14,990 bases of DNA from Treponema sp. (GCA_003455655.1 DMQP01000090.1:1-14990), one strand, 5' to 3'; counted from the first letter of the stretch, positions 8,195 to 14,825 are shown. Numbers and translations: made by a program. The notes: a model not told the origin generated them from the letters alone.

Positions 8195-9977
8195 CAATGT
8201 CGCTCTGTTTAAAAAACGTTTTCCGCATTTAGCTTTTTTATTTGACAAACCACTTACTTCAGAACAAAAACCCTTTACTGTTTGTGCATCTAAGTCAGAG
8301 GCTATGACTGCAATTGAAGGCACACTTCCTCTTCATTCAAAATACAATCCGCTAAAAGAAGCTCAGCAATTAATTGCTCAATTTCCTAAAGACAAAACAG
8401 CTGCTGTTTTTTGTTCATTTGGTTTAGGTTATGCACCCATTCAGTTTGCATTACAGTACCCAACACTTCCGCTTATCATTATAGAACCAGATGTACGATA
8501 TGTTTCTCAAAGTTTTGAAACAGTAGATTGGTCTCCTGTTCTTACGCACAGTCAAGTTATTTTTGCATTGAATGCAAGTAGCGCAGAAGCAGTTTCACTT
8601 ATTGAACGTTTCGGAATTTCAAATGTACAAATATATGAAAGTGCTAACCAAACACAACATGCAGCTGACTACTATGCTGAACTTACACAAACGCTTAATC
8701 GTGCAAAACAAAAAGAAAATATCAACACAAACACTTTGGAACGATTTGCAAAACTTTGGCTTAGAAACAGTTGCAAAAACTTACCCTTCATGGCAAAGTG
8801 CGATGGTGTGAAAAAATTCATGAACACAAACACTGCATTACCTTTTGTTATTCTTGCGGCTGGACCTTCACTTGCAACAGTTCTTCCATACCTCGCAGAA
8901 TTAAAAAAACGTTGCATACTTGTTTGCGTTGATACATCTCTCCATGCATGTTTAAACGCTGGCGTAGAACCAGACTTTATTGTTCTTGTTGATCCACAAG
9001 AAGCATGTGCGCGACATTTAGATTTTTTACGTTCTCCTTCATCTATTCTAATTACAGAGAGCGCAGTATGGCCATCGGTGTTTCGTTTTGAGTGTAAAGA
9101 AACAGTCATGTGTTCTTCTCTTTTTCCCTTAGGAAAATATTTTGAATCGCAGTTAGGACAAAAAGGAAAGTTAGGTGCAGGAGGAAGTGTTACTACTACC
9201 GCATGGGATTTTGCATACAGCACGGGAACAAAAGAAATTTATCTTGCGGGAATGGATTTAGGATTTCCGGGAAAGCAGACACATATTCGCGGTTCACAAT
9301 TTGAAGAACGAGCTCATAGAAAATCAATAAAAACTTCACCCGCAGAAACAGATTCTGTTATTTCACTTATGGGAGCAAACCCTCAGCTTGCACTTGATTA
9401 CAACAATAACCAACTTTTAACAGACGAACGAATGAGTTTGTTTTCATGGTGGTTCGAAGAAAATGCAAAGAAAGCTCAACAGGCAGGTTGCACAACTTAC
9501 ACGCTTACACCACAAAGTCTTGCCATAAAAGGAATTCAAACAGCAAACATTTCAATTCTTCTTGAAAGACCAGAAGCTCAAAAAGAACGAGACTGTTTTT
9601 TCAAAGACGCAGAAGCACAAGTAGCAAGGCTTTCACAAGAAGAACGCTTACAGCAATTTGAACAAGTAAAACAAATTTTTGTTGAACACTTACAGACGCT
9701 TCTTGAAACAGCACGCAAAGGCATTCACTTGTGTGAGGGAGCAATCAAAGACCGAACAAAAGCAGGAGAAGTGTTTTCGAAACTTGATGCTTTAGATAAA
9801 CAAATTCTTACTTCTTCTGCAAAAGATGCAGCCTCTCTTGTTTTTCCCACGCAGCGACAGTTGCAAAAAAAAGCACAGAACCTTCCACAAGAACCTCTTT
9901 TACATCAATTATACTATTCAAAACTTATCTATACAGAATTATCAGAATCAATCAAAAGCTATCTAACATATTTATAA
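8175..9977 (+). CDS. Maf-like motility-associated protein (DUF115 / MptE-like), putative flagellin glycosyltransferase
   Basis: 600 residues in the family where Maf proteins (Campylobacter, Helicobacter, Aeromonas) are linked to attaching nonulosonic sugars to flagellin; the domain resembles 6-hydroxymethylpterin diphosphokinase MptE. Residue numbers below count from the TTG start. The signature is FVILAAGPSLA (224-234, glycine-rich nucleotide-sugar loop), then CVDTSLHACLNAGVEPDFIVLVDPQ (about 251-275), KLGAGGSVTTTAWDFA (332-347) and EIYLAGMDLGFPG (354-366), followed by THIRGSQFEERA. The C-terminal quarter is helical and charged. I prefer TTG at 8175: GGAG lies 10 nt upstream, and the protein then begins NSIWNNNVALFKKRFP, as expected for the family. 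The ATG at 8109 would place 22 extra residues inside the PASTA coding region, with no ribosome site. It overlaps ftsI by 20 bases. Substrate is inferred from family only. Confidence 0.85.
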   Translation: MNSIWNNNVALFKKRFPHLAFLFDKPLTSEQKPFTVCASKSEAMTAIEGTLPLHSKYNPLKEAQQLIAQFPKDKTAAVFCSFGLGYAPIQFALQYPTLPLIIIEPDVRYVSQSFETVDWSPVLTHSQVIFALNASSAEAVSLIERFGISNVQIYESANQTQHAADYYAELTQTLNRAKQKENINTNTLERFAKLWLRNSCKNLPFMAKCDGVKKFMNTNTALPFVILAAGPSLATVLPYLAELKKRCILVCVDTSLHACLNAGVEPDFIVLVDPQEACARHLDFLRSPSSILITESAVWPSVFRFECKETVMCSSLFPLGKYFESQLGQKGKLGAGGSVTTTAWDFAYSTGTKEIYLAGMDLGFPGKQTHIRGSQFEERAHRKSIKTSPAETDSVISLMGANPQLALDYNNNQLLTDERMSLFSWWFEENAKKAQQAGCTTYTLTPQSLAIKGIQTANISILLERPEAQKERDCFFKDAEAQVARLSQEERLQQFEQVKQIFVEHLQTLLETARKGIHLCEGAIKDRTKAGEVFSKLDALDKQILTSSAKDAASLVFPTQRQLQKKAQNLPQEPLLHQLYYSKLIYTELSESIKSYLTYL

Positions 9978-9985
9978 AAAAAAGC

Positions 9986-10013
9986 TCAACCTTTTTGAAA
10001 GCAGTACCGATAA
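9986..10013 (+). promoter_or_regulatory. Candidate sigma28 (FliA) promoter upstream of a small RNA
   Basis: ACCGATAA at 10006-10013 matches 7 of 8 bases of the FliA -10 consensus GCCGATAA. TCAACCTTT around 9986-9994 is a weaker match to the TAAAGTTT -35 element at about the right distance. Start of transcription would be near 10020. An alternative reading is a sigma70 -10 (GATAAT, 10009-10014), but its -35 is poor. Confidence 0.4.
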
Positions 10014-10019
10014 TAAAAA

Positions 10020-10141
10020 TGTGATTGATTAAAAACATTCTTTGACGGACGGTCGTAAGACATCCAGACGGCTGAAAGAGGGTGCTTTCTTCATATCTCC
10101 TGTAAAAGGAACCGAGGCATGAGCTTTGGTTCTTTTTTTTT
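10020..10141 (+). ncRNA. Candidate small structured RNA (about 120 nt) or terminated leader
   Basis: Inferred from a promoter-like element before it and a strong terminator at its end. The segment can form ACGG(ACGG)TCGT at 10045-10056, CAG(ACGG)CTG at 10065-10074 and GAAAG(AGGGTG)CTTTC at 10074-10089. An alternative fold pairs GGA 10047-10049 with TCC 10063-10065 and GTC 10052-10054 with GAC 10059-10061 around a GTAA tetraloop, excluding the first two. It does not contain the conserved cores of the c-di-GMP-I (GEMM), TPP, glycine or cobalamin riboswitches as I know them. It could be a free-standing small RNA or an attenuated leader of the HD-GYP gene; I cannot separate these from sequence alone. 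Confidence 0.4.
10104..10141 (+). terminator. Strong rho-independent terminator
   Basis: A perfectly paired hairpin: the 5' arm AAAAGGAACCGAGGC (10104-10118), loop ATGA (10119-10122) and the 3' arm GCTTTGGTTCTTTTT (10123-10137) form about 15 pairs counting four G-U pairs. The run of T continues to 10141. It ends transcripts from the 9986-10013 promoter and any read-through from the Maf-like gene, insulating the HD-GYP gene. Confidence 0.85.
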
Positions 10142-10163
10142 ACTTCCAAACTTATTTAGACTG

Positions 10164-10189
10164 TAGATTTTCGCAATTTGTGCCGATAA
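10164..10189 (+). promoter_or_regulatory. Sigma28 (FliA)-type promoter of the HD-GYP gene
   Basis: GCCGATAA at 10182-10189 is an exact match to the FliA -10 consensus. TAGATTTT at 10164-10171 matches 6 of 8 bases of TAAAGTTT, with a 10-base spacer (11 is usual). Initiation would fall near 10195, after the ATG at 10194, which supports the internal ATG at 10206 as the real start. This would place the HD-GYP gene in the flagellar/chemotaxis regulon. Confidence 0.6.
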
Positions 10190-10205
10190 GGAAATGAGGC
10201 GTACT

Positions 10206-11573
10206 ATGACTAACGTAGAAGTTGCAGATTTAAAACCTGATTCCTTCTTCAAAGAAGACTTAAAAATTGACAAACTGTTCCTCGTTACATCCGTTGCATG
10301 TCCGCTTACAGCAGAAGTGCTTAAAAGTTTAAAGGACTGGAATTTTGATAAATTTATTTTAGACGGAAACATTTGTGAAGCCTCTCTTACCATGCCACAA
10401 CCAAAAGTCATGGAAGAAAAAAGTGCACCTAACATCAGTGAAGAAAAGAAACAAGAAATTAAAAGTGGATTTGAAGAAGTTTCCTTCGATGGAGATTTAG
10501 TTGTAAACAAAAAGCCTGCCGTTGTTGCAGTTGAACAACCAGTTCCTCCTCCAAAACCGCATGTAAAAGTTGATTACTCACACATCTTTCTTGATGCACT
10601 TACAAAAGCACGTAGCATGCCTGTTAAATCAGAATCTGACCGCATGGAAGAAGTTCAAGTTGTATATGACGGTTTCTCTGAATACATAACAGCAATTTAC
10701 ACTCGATATGCAACACATCGCGAACTTAATTACGAAGAAATAAGTAAAATGGTTCAAGAGTTGTGCACGTACGAACGCGACCACCGCAGATACTTATTGC
10801 GCATTACTCCAACACTCGAAGCACGCAACAAAAACTTTTTGGTAAGTCACAGTATGCGTTCAACCATTATTGCAATTGCAATCGGTTTACAGATTCACAT
10901 GCCTCCAGAAAAACTAGTTGAATTAGGTGTTGCATGTATGCTGCATGAAATAGGAATGATCCGATTACCTCCGCAGTTGTATATGAACAGTAAGCCATTA
11001 AGTGCAATAGAATATGCACAAATGACAACTCACACAGTCTTAGGTTACAATGTTGTAAAAGATGCAAATTTCCCACTTTCAATTCAGCTGGGAGTTTTGG
11101 AACATCATGAACGCGAAACAGGCAACGGTTACCCACGACATCTTACAAGCGACAAAATTTCTCTGTATGCAAAAATAATTGCAGTTGCTTGTTCTTACGA
11201 AGCAATTTCTGCACCGCGTCACTTCAGAGATGCACATACTACATTCGATGCAATTGTTGAGTTACTTAAAAATGCAAACCATCAGTACGATGATACTGTT
11301 GTTAAAGCATTACTCTACACCGTTTCTCTCTACCCCATTGGTGCATATGTGTATCTTGCAAACGGAAAAATTGCACAAGTTGTTGATGTTAACCCAGCAA
11401 ACCAACGCAATCCGATTGTTCAAATAATTGGAGAAAAAGAATTAGACGGAAGTCCTAAAACGGTACAAACGAATGATGCACAGCTTAAAATTATACGCGT
11501 AATGAACAAAACTGAATCTGATGATGTATTAAAGGCAATCAGCAGTCAGGAAAACGCACAGACCACTAATTAA
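10206..11573 (+). CDS. Divergent HD-GYP-like protein (c-di-GMP phosphodiesterase family)
   Basis: 455 residues from the ATG at 10206. HD-GYP proteins hydrolyse cyclic di-GMP, which governs motility. Layout: an N-terminal domain about 1-60 (TNVEVADLKPDSFF..., common in these proteins), a low-complexity linker with prolines about 65-120, an HD-GYP domain about 205-350, and a C-terminal beta domain about 380-435 (GAYVYLANGKIAQVVDVNP). Conserved: H215 (VSHSMRS), H276 (TTHTVLG), H300-H301-E302 and GNGYP (306-310). Changed: the HD pair is HE (247-248), followed by IGM instead of IGK, and the late aspartate of the usual ADVFDAL is C329 (ACSYEAIS). It may have altered metal use or act as a c-di-GMP receptor. 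ATG 10206 has GAGG 6 nt upstream; ATG 10194 (four residues longer) has no well-spaced site and overlaps the predicted transcription start. No sensor or membrane span is visible. Confidence 0.85.
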   Translation: MTNVEVADLKPDSFFKEDLKIDKLFLVTSVACPLTAEVLKSLKDWNFDKFILDGNICEASLTMPQPKVMEEKSAPNISEEKKQEIKSGFEEVSFDGDLVVNKKPAVVAVEQPVPPPKPHVKVDYSHIFLDALTKARSMPVKSESDRMEEVQVVYDGFSEYITAIYTRYATHRELNYEEISKMVQELCTYERDHRRYLLRITPTLEARNKNFLVSHSMRSTIIAIAIGLQIHMPPEKLVELGVACMLHEIGMIRLPPQLYMNSKPLSAIEYAQMTTHTVLGYNVVKDANFPLSIQLGVLEHHERETGNGYPRHLTSDKISLYAKIIAVACSYEAISAPRHFRDAHTTFDAIVELLKNANHQYDDTVVKALLYTVSLYPIGAYVYLANGKIAQVVDVNPANQRNPIVQIIGEKELDGSPKTVQTNDAQLKIIRVMNKTESDDVLKAISSQENAQTTN

Positions 11574-12348
11574 AGAACTGACGCACTTGTTCAACTTCTT
11601 CGGAAAACTGCTGGTCAATAACTGGCGGATGTGATTCAAAGTAAAGCACTTGTCCCAACTCTTCTTGCGTGTGAACTCCCCACACAGGAACAACATGTTC
11701 ATACTGATGTAAAAAACCAAACGCTAAGGGAATGTTGCTAAGCACTCCACCACACAGAGGCTGCATTGCAATACAACCAACATCATGTTCTTTACAAAGT
11801 TTTACCAATTCAGTTGTAGCTTCATCGGTAAGAACATTAAATGGGAACTGAACAGTTTCGTACAAACCACTCAACACTGCTTCACGAGCAATTTCCACAT
11901 CATCTGTTGCAATACCAAAGTGACGAATTAAATTTTGTGATTGAAGTTTTAAAAGACAGCTGTAAATTCCATCACGACCATCTTTTTGAGGAAGCACTTT
12001 AGGATTTTCAAGTTGATACAAATCCACATAATCAGATTCAAGTGCAAGTAAACTTTCGTGCAAATCCTGTCTTATTTCTTGTGGTGAAGACTGAGCGGTT
12101 TTTGTTGCAAGCATAACATTATGTCGTATACCATGCAAAGCAGCGCCCAGTCTTTGTTCACACACAGGAGAACTGCGCGATGTGTCAAAGAAATTTATTC
12201 CGGATTCGTAAGCCTGGCGTACAATTGCACAAGCCTTCTCGTCAGCTTCTTCGCCAAAGGATTCAATTTCCTTGCAATCAAGACTCATTGCACCAAAGGC
12301 GGTTCTACTAACGAGAAGATTTGTTTTCCCCAGAATTACAAATTCCAT
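11566..12348 (-). CDS. Aldo/keto reductase-like protein lacking catalytic Tyr and His
   Basis: 260 residues with an (alpha/beta)8 aldo/keto reductase pattern: VILGKTNLLVSRTAFGAM (4-21), GINFFDTSRS (50-59), VMLATKT (78-84), ESDYVDLYQLENP (104-116), IRHFGIATDD (141-150) and GCIAMQPLCGG (191-201). The family tetrad is Asp, Tyr, Lys, His. Here D55 and K83 are kept, but the tyrosine of the usual DTARAY is S60, and the histidine of DLYQLHN is E114. Oxidoreductase activity is therefore doubtful; it may bind NAD(P)H or have another role. It is shorter than typical members (about 280-330) and lacks the C-terminal iron-sulphur extension seen in some relatives. It follows glyS by 22 bases with GAGGA about 9 nt before the ATG, so it is probably cotranscribed. 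Its stop overlaps the convergent HD-GYP gene by 8 bases. Confidence 0.85.
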   Translation of the reverse strand: MEFVILGKTNLLVSRTAFGAMSLDCKEIESFGEEADEKACAIVRQAYESGINFFDTSRSSPVCEQRLGAALHGIRHNVMLATKTAQSSPQEIRQDLHESLLALESDYVDLYQLENPKVLPQKDGRDGIYSCLLKLQSQNLIRHFGIATDDVEIAREAVLSGLYETVQFPFNVLTDEATTELVKLCKEHDVGCIAMQPLCGGVLSNIPLAFGFLHQYEHVVPVWGVHTQEELGQVLYFESHPPVIDQQFSEEVEQVRQFFN

Positions 12349-12370
12349 TTTGCAATTTCCTCAAATACCG

Positions 12371-13834
12371 TTAGCGCTCTACAGGCTTCCAGTTATTGAT
12401 TGCGTTGTGGATGAATCCTGAAAGTTCAGAAATCTTTACACGCTGCTGTTCCATAGTGTCACGATCACGAACTGTTACTGTTCCGAAGTTTGGACTATCT
12501 GCAGTGATAGTGTCGTAGTCAACGGTAACACAGAATGGAGTTCCCACTTCATCTTGACGGCGATAACGCTTACCTACAGTTCCACTCTGATCATAGTCAG
12601 TAACAAATTCTTCTGTAAGAGAATCTTTTACTTCTTGTGCTTTTTCGGCAAGACCATCTTTCTTCATCAAAGGAAGAACAGCAACTGTTACTGGTGCTAG
12701 TTTTGGATGCAAGTGCAGAACAGTACGATAGTCATCTTTTCCATCAGTACCAACATTCTGTTCTTCATAAGCTTCACAAAGGAATGCAAGGAAGTTACGG
12801 TTAAGACCAGCAGATGTTTCAATGACATAAGGAGTGTACTTGTTGTTTCCATCGTCTTGATCCATGTAGTCCATATCTTTGCCACTTGTTTTTGTGTGCT
12901 GACTCAAGTCAAAGTCTGTACGGTTGTGAATACCTTCAATCTCTTCAAAACCGATGGGGAAGTTGTACTGAATGTCATACGCATCTTTTGCATAGTGAGC
13001 AAGTTTGTCGTGGTGATGCCATGCAAGGTTCTTTTCTGCAATGCCATATTTTTTATAGAATGCCCAGCGTTCGTTGCGCCAGTTCTGGAAGATTTCGTCA
13101 TCAGTTCCAGGTTTACAGAAGTATTCCATTTCCATCTGTTCAAATTCACAAGTACGGAAAATGAAGTTCTTGAAAATAATTTCATTGCGGAATGATTTAC
13201 CAACTTGAGCAACTCCAAAAGGAATTTTCATGCGGTTAGATTGAACAATGTTTTTGAAATCGGTGAAGATACCCTGACAAGTTTCGGGACGCAGATAAAT
13301 AAGATGTGCTTCATCTGCAACTGGACCTTGGAATGTTTTGAACATAAGGTTAAACTCGCGAACAGCAGTGTACTTACGTTCTTTGCTTCCACAAGTAGGA
13401 CAATTGATGTTAGCGTCAATAAATGCTTTCATCTCTTCGTGTGTCATTGTATCAACTGGTTTACCAGGATCTTTATCTGGATTGCTCTTTACAAAATCTT
13501 CAATAAGTTGATCTGCGCGGAAACGAGCTTTACATTCAGTACAGTCAATCATAGGATCACTGAAGTGTGCAACGTGACCAGATGCTTCCCATGTTTTATG
13601 ATGCTGGAAAATTGCACTGTCCAAACCAACAACATCATCGTGACGCTGAACCATGTAATGCCACCATGCATTCTGAATGTTGCGCTTGAACTCTACGCCC
13701 AAAGGACCATAATCCCATGCACCTGCCTGACCGCCATAAATTTCACTTGCCTGATAGACAAAGCCACGGCGTTTACACAAAGAAATAATTTTGTCCAACG
13801 TACATGCGTGGGGATCCGACACTGTTTTTGCCAT
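12371..13834 (-). CDS. glyS: Glycyl-tRNA synthetase, single-chain (alpha2) type
   Basis: Charges tRNA-Gly with glycine in the cytoplasm; class II enzyme, 487 residues from ATG 13834. Seen: the N-terminal block TLDKIISLCKRRGFVYQASEIYGG (12-35), WDYGPLG (40-46), paired cysteines C98-x2-C101 and C145-x2-C148 that look like a zinc site, YLRPETCQGIF (180-190), motif 2 at about 213-238 (GKSFRNEI ... FRTCEFEQMEMEYF), motif 3 at about 340-352 (TSAGLNRNFLAFL), and a C-terminal anticodon-binding domain about 380-470. Motif 3 reads GLNR where GLDR or GVDR is usual; the arginine is kept. The start is set by a perfect AAGGAG 7 nt upstream. A 63-base in-frame extension to ATG 13897 would begin ahead of the predicted transcription start and adds non-conserved residues. 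It is cotranscribed with the aldo/keto reductase-like gene. Confidence 0.97.
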   Translation of the reverse strand: MAKTVSDPHACTLDKIISLCKRRGFVYQASEIYGGQAGAWDYGPLGVEFKRNIQNAWWHYMVQRHDDVVGLDSAIFQHHKTWEASGHVAHFSDPMIDCTECKARFRADQLIEDFVKSNPDKDPGKPVDTMTHEEMKAFIDANINCPTCGSKERKYTAVREFNLMFKTFQGPVADEAHLIYLRPETCQGIFTDFKNIVQSNRMKIPFGVAQVGKSFRNEIIFKNFIFRTCEFEQMEMEYFCKPGTDDEIFQNWRNERWAFYKKYGIAEKNLAWHHHDKLAHYAKDAYDIQYNFPIGFEEIEGIHNRTDFDLSQHTKTSGKDMDYMDQDDGNNKYTPYVIETSAGLNRNFLAFLCEAYEEQNVGTDGKDDYRTVLHLHPKLAPVTVAVLPLMKKDGLAEKAQEVKDSLTEEFVTDYDQSGTVGKRYRRQDEVGTPFCVTVDYDTITADSPNFGTVTVRDRDTMEQQRVKISELSGFIHNAINNWKPVER

Positions 13835-13841
13835 ACAATAA

Positions 13842-13869
13842 CTCCTTACCGCCGCTGGAGTGCGACGGC
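13842..13869 (-). promoter_or_regulatory. GC-rich leader hairpin abutting the glyS Shine-Dalgarno
   Basis: On the minus strand, CCGTCGC (13868-13862) pairs fully with GCGGCGG (13855-13849), one pair being U-G, plus an outer G-U pair, around a six-base loop ACTCCA. The Shine-Dalgarno AAGGAG (13847-13842) follows directly. The loop's ACTCC is exactly complementary to GGAGT within the ribosome site. No T-box consensus is seen. Confidence 0.55.
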
Positions 13870-13887
13870 TTACATAATAATTGCAAC

Positions 13888-13896
13888 AGTGTACCA
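13888..13896 (-). promoter_or_regulatory. Probable extended -10 of the glyS promoter
   Basis: TGGTACACT on the minus strand is a TGn-type extended -10 with a TACACT hexamer (4 of 6). No good -35 is found 16-18 bases upstream. A start near 13881 would give a leader of about 47 nt carrying the hairpin and ribosome site. The same nine bases form the -10 of the MarR-type gene at 14811-14819. Confidence 0.4.
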
Positions 13897-13938
13897 CAAA
13901 GAGAAAGGTAAAAACACTTTACATTTATAAAGCGCTTT

Positions 13939-14766
13939 CTATTCTTTCCACGGGAAGAAAAATGATTTTAGTTTGCGAGGACCCAAAATGTTTTTGTCGT
14001 TTTGAATAAGCTCATCCCAAGGAACTTGTTTAAGTTGTTCTTTTGTAAGTCCAGGGTTCACTTCTATCCAGTCATATTTATAGAGTCGAAGTCTAAGTGC
14101 ATTAGTATTTGCAAGTGTAATTCCGTTAAGACTTGGAATAAGACCAAGCGTAAAAACCGAAATAATAAGACGAACAACATTGCTCAAAAGAAGTGCAAGT
14201 GTAAATGATGCATTATCAAAAAAGAGTATGTATGATTTTTTCAAACACTTTACAAATGGATTGTGCATAAGACTTCTAATTGGTAAAAACCACTGCAAAG
14301 CCATGACCGTTATAACTACTCCCCAGAACACAATAGAAAGCAGTATCAGTCCTAAATATGAACCTTGACTTCCATCAGCAGGAATCCATATACGATAGTA
14401 AAAGGGAATGCTTACTACAGAAACAGCAGCAAGTAATCCTACAAACAAACCAAAAGCGGCACCATCTTTTATGCAAGATGGAATGTTTGAAAAATACTCT
14501 TTAAGTTTACTAGTTCCAAAGTTTGCAATTTTTGCGGCATTTTCACCTTCTGCAAAAACGAGTACTCCCAGTATGGCACACACAATAAAAAAAGCAGCAA
14601 CTTGATAAAGCACTTTAATGTTTTCGGGTCCGGGAATATAAACAGAAAAAATAATAAAGGCAACACCTGCCGCAATGCAAGCAAGCAGAAATAGATTCAA
14701 TATAGCCAGATGGAACATATTGTCCCACACATCACAAAAGTTTTTTTTCAAAAAAAATCCAAACAT
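13939..14766 (-). CDS. Five-span integral membrane protein, possibly DUF624/YesL-like
   Basis: 275 residues from ATG 14766. Predicted membrane spans: about 17-44, 53-73, 102-124, 137-163 and 184-213, with a cytoplasmic-looking tail of about 60 charged residues. The opening MFGFFLKKNFCDVWDNMFHLA resembles the start of DUF624/YesL-type proteins, but I do not recognise it firmly and its function is unknown. ATG 14766 is chosen over ATG 14811 (15 residues longer) because a promoter (TTGACT, 17 bases, TACAGT) lies between them and predicts initiation at the A of ATG 14766. Neither ATG has a Shine-Dalgarno. It is divergent from a MarR-type regulator across 59 bases and is separated from glyS downstream by 104 bases. 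Regulation by that MarR protein is likely but inferred. Confidence 0.7.
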   Translation of the reverse strand: MFGFFLKKNFCDVWDNMFHLAILNLFLLACIAAGVAFIIFSVYIPGPENIKVLYQVAAFFIVCAILGVLVFAEGENAAKIANFGTSKLKEYFSNIPSCIKDGAAFGLFVGLLAAVSVVSIPFYYRIWIPADGSQGSYLGLILLSIVFWGVVITVMALQWFLPIRSLMHNPFVKCLKKSYILFFDNASFTLALLLSNVVRLIISVFTLGLIPSLNGITLANTNALRLRLYKYDWIEVNPGLTKEQLKQVPWDELIQNDKNILGPRKLKSFFFPWKE

Positions 14767-14772
14767 GGGTAT

Positions 14773-14801
14773 ACTGTACTCTAATCGCCCTTTGCAGTCA
14801 A
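14773..14801 (-). promoter_or_regulatory. Sigma70-type promoter of the membrane-protein gene
   Basis: On the minus strand, TTGACT (14801-14796, 5 of 6), a 17-base spacer and TACAGT (14778-14773, 4 of 6). Initiation 7 nt downstream is exactly the A of ATG 14766, predicting a leaderless message. It overlaps the divergent MarR-type promoter. Confidence 0.55.
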
Positions 14802-14819
14802 CAATAAACATGGTACACT
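14791..14819 (+). promoter_or_regulatory. Promoter of the MarR-type gene
   Basis: TTTGCA (14791-14796, 4 of 6), 17-base spacer, and TACACT (14814-14819, 4 of 6) with an upstream TGG giving an extended -10. Initiation 7 nt downstream is the A of ATG 14826, again leaderless. It overlaps the promoter of the divergent membrane-protein gene, so one bound regulator could control both. Confidence 0.45.
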
Positions 14820-14825
14820 ATACGC

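Larger units (their letters stand above)
9978..10205 (+). other. Intergenic regulatory region between the Maf-like and HD-GYP genes
   Basis: The largest gene-free stretch here (228 bases). In order it holds a weak A/T-rich hairpin after the Maf-like stop (AAAAAG and CTTTTT arms around 9979-9996), a sigma28-like promoter (9986-10013), a segment with several possible small hairpins (10045-10089), a strong intrinsic terminator (10104-10141) and a second sigma28-like promoter (10164-10189) just before the HD-GYP start. I see no convincing small protein: reading frames here are short and lack ribosome sites. Confidence 0.6.

Noticed and set aside
8672..9223. 183-codon minus-strand reading frame opposite the Maf-like gene
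   Set aside because: Overlaps the GPSL and following conserved blocks of the Maf-like protein; no motif or ribosome site of its own.
9979..9996. A/T-rich hairpin after the Maf-like stop as a terminator
   Set aside because: Stem is five A-T pairs and one G-C with no T-run after it; the real terminator is at 10104-10141.
10020..10100. c-di-GMP-I (GEMM) riboswitch ahead of the HD-GYP gene
   Set aside because: Attractive by context, but the conserved GEMM core (GGACGCAAAGCC-like segment after a GAAA tetraloop) is not present.
10091..10510. 139-codon minus-strand frame covering the terminator and HD-GYP start
   Set aside because: Serine/phenylalanine-rich antisense translation running through a terminator hairpin; no family resemblance.
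13835..13881. T-box leader for glyS
   Set aside because: The leader is too short and lacks the conserved T-box bulge sequence; only a simple hairpin is seen.
13205..13930. 241-codon plus-strand reading frame opposite glyS
   Set aside because: Lies antisense to the strongly conserved glycyl-tRNA synthetase, has cysteine/phenylalanine-rich sequence typical of a reversed frame, and shows no ribosome site or domain.
13929..13938. AAAGCGCTTT palindrome just after the membrane-protein stop
   Set aside because: Ten-base palindrome without loop room or T-run; not a convincing terminator or operator.
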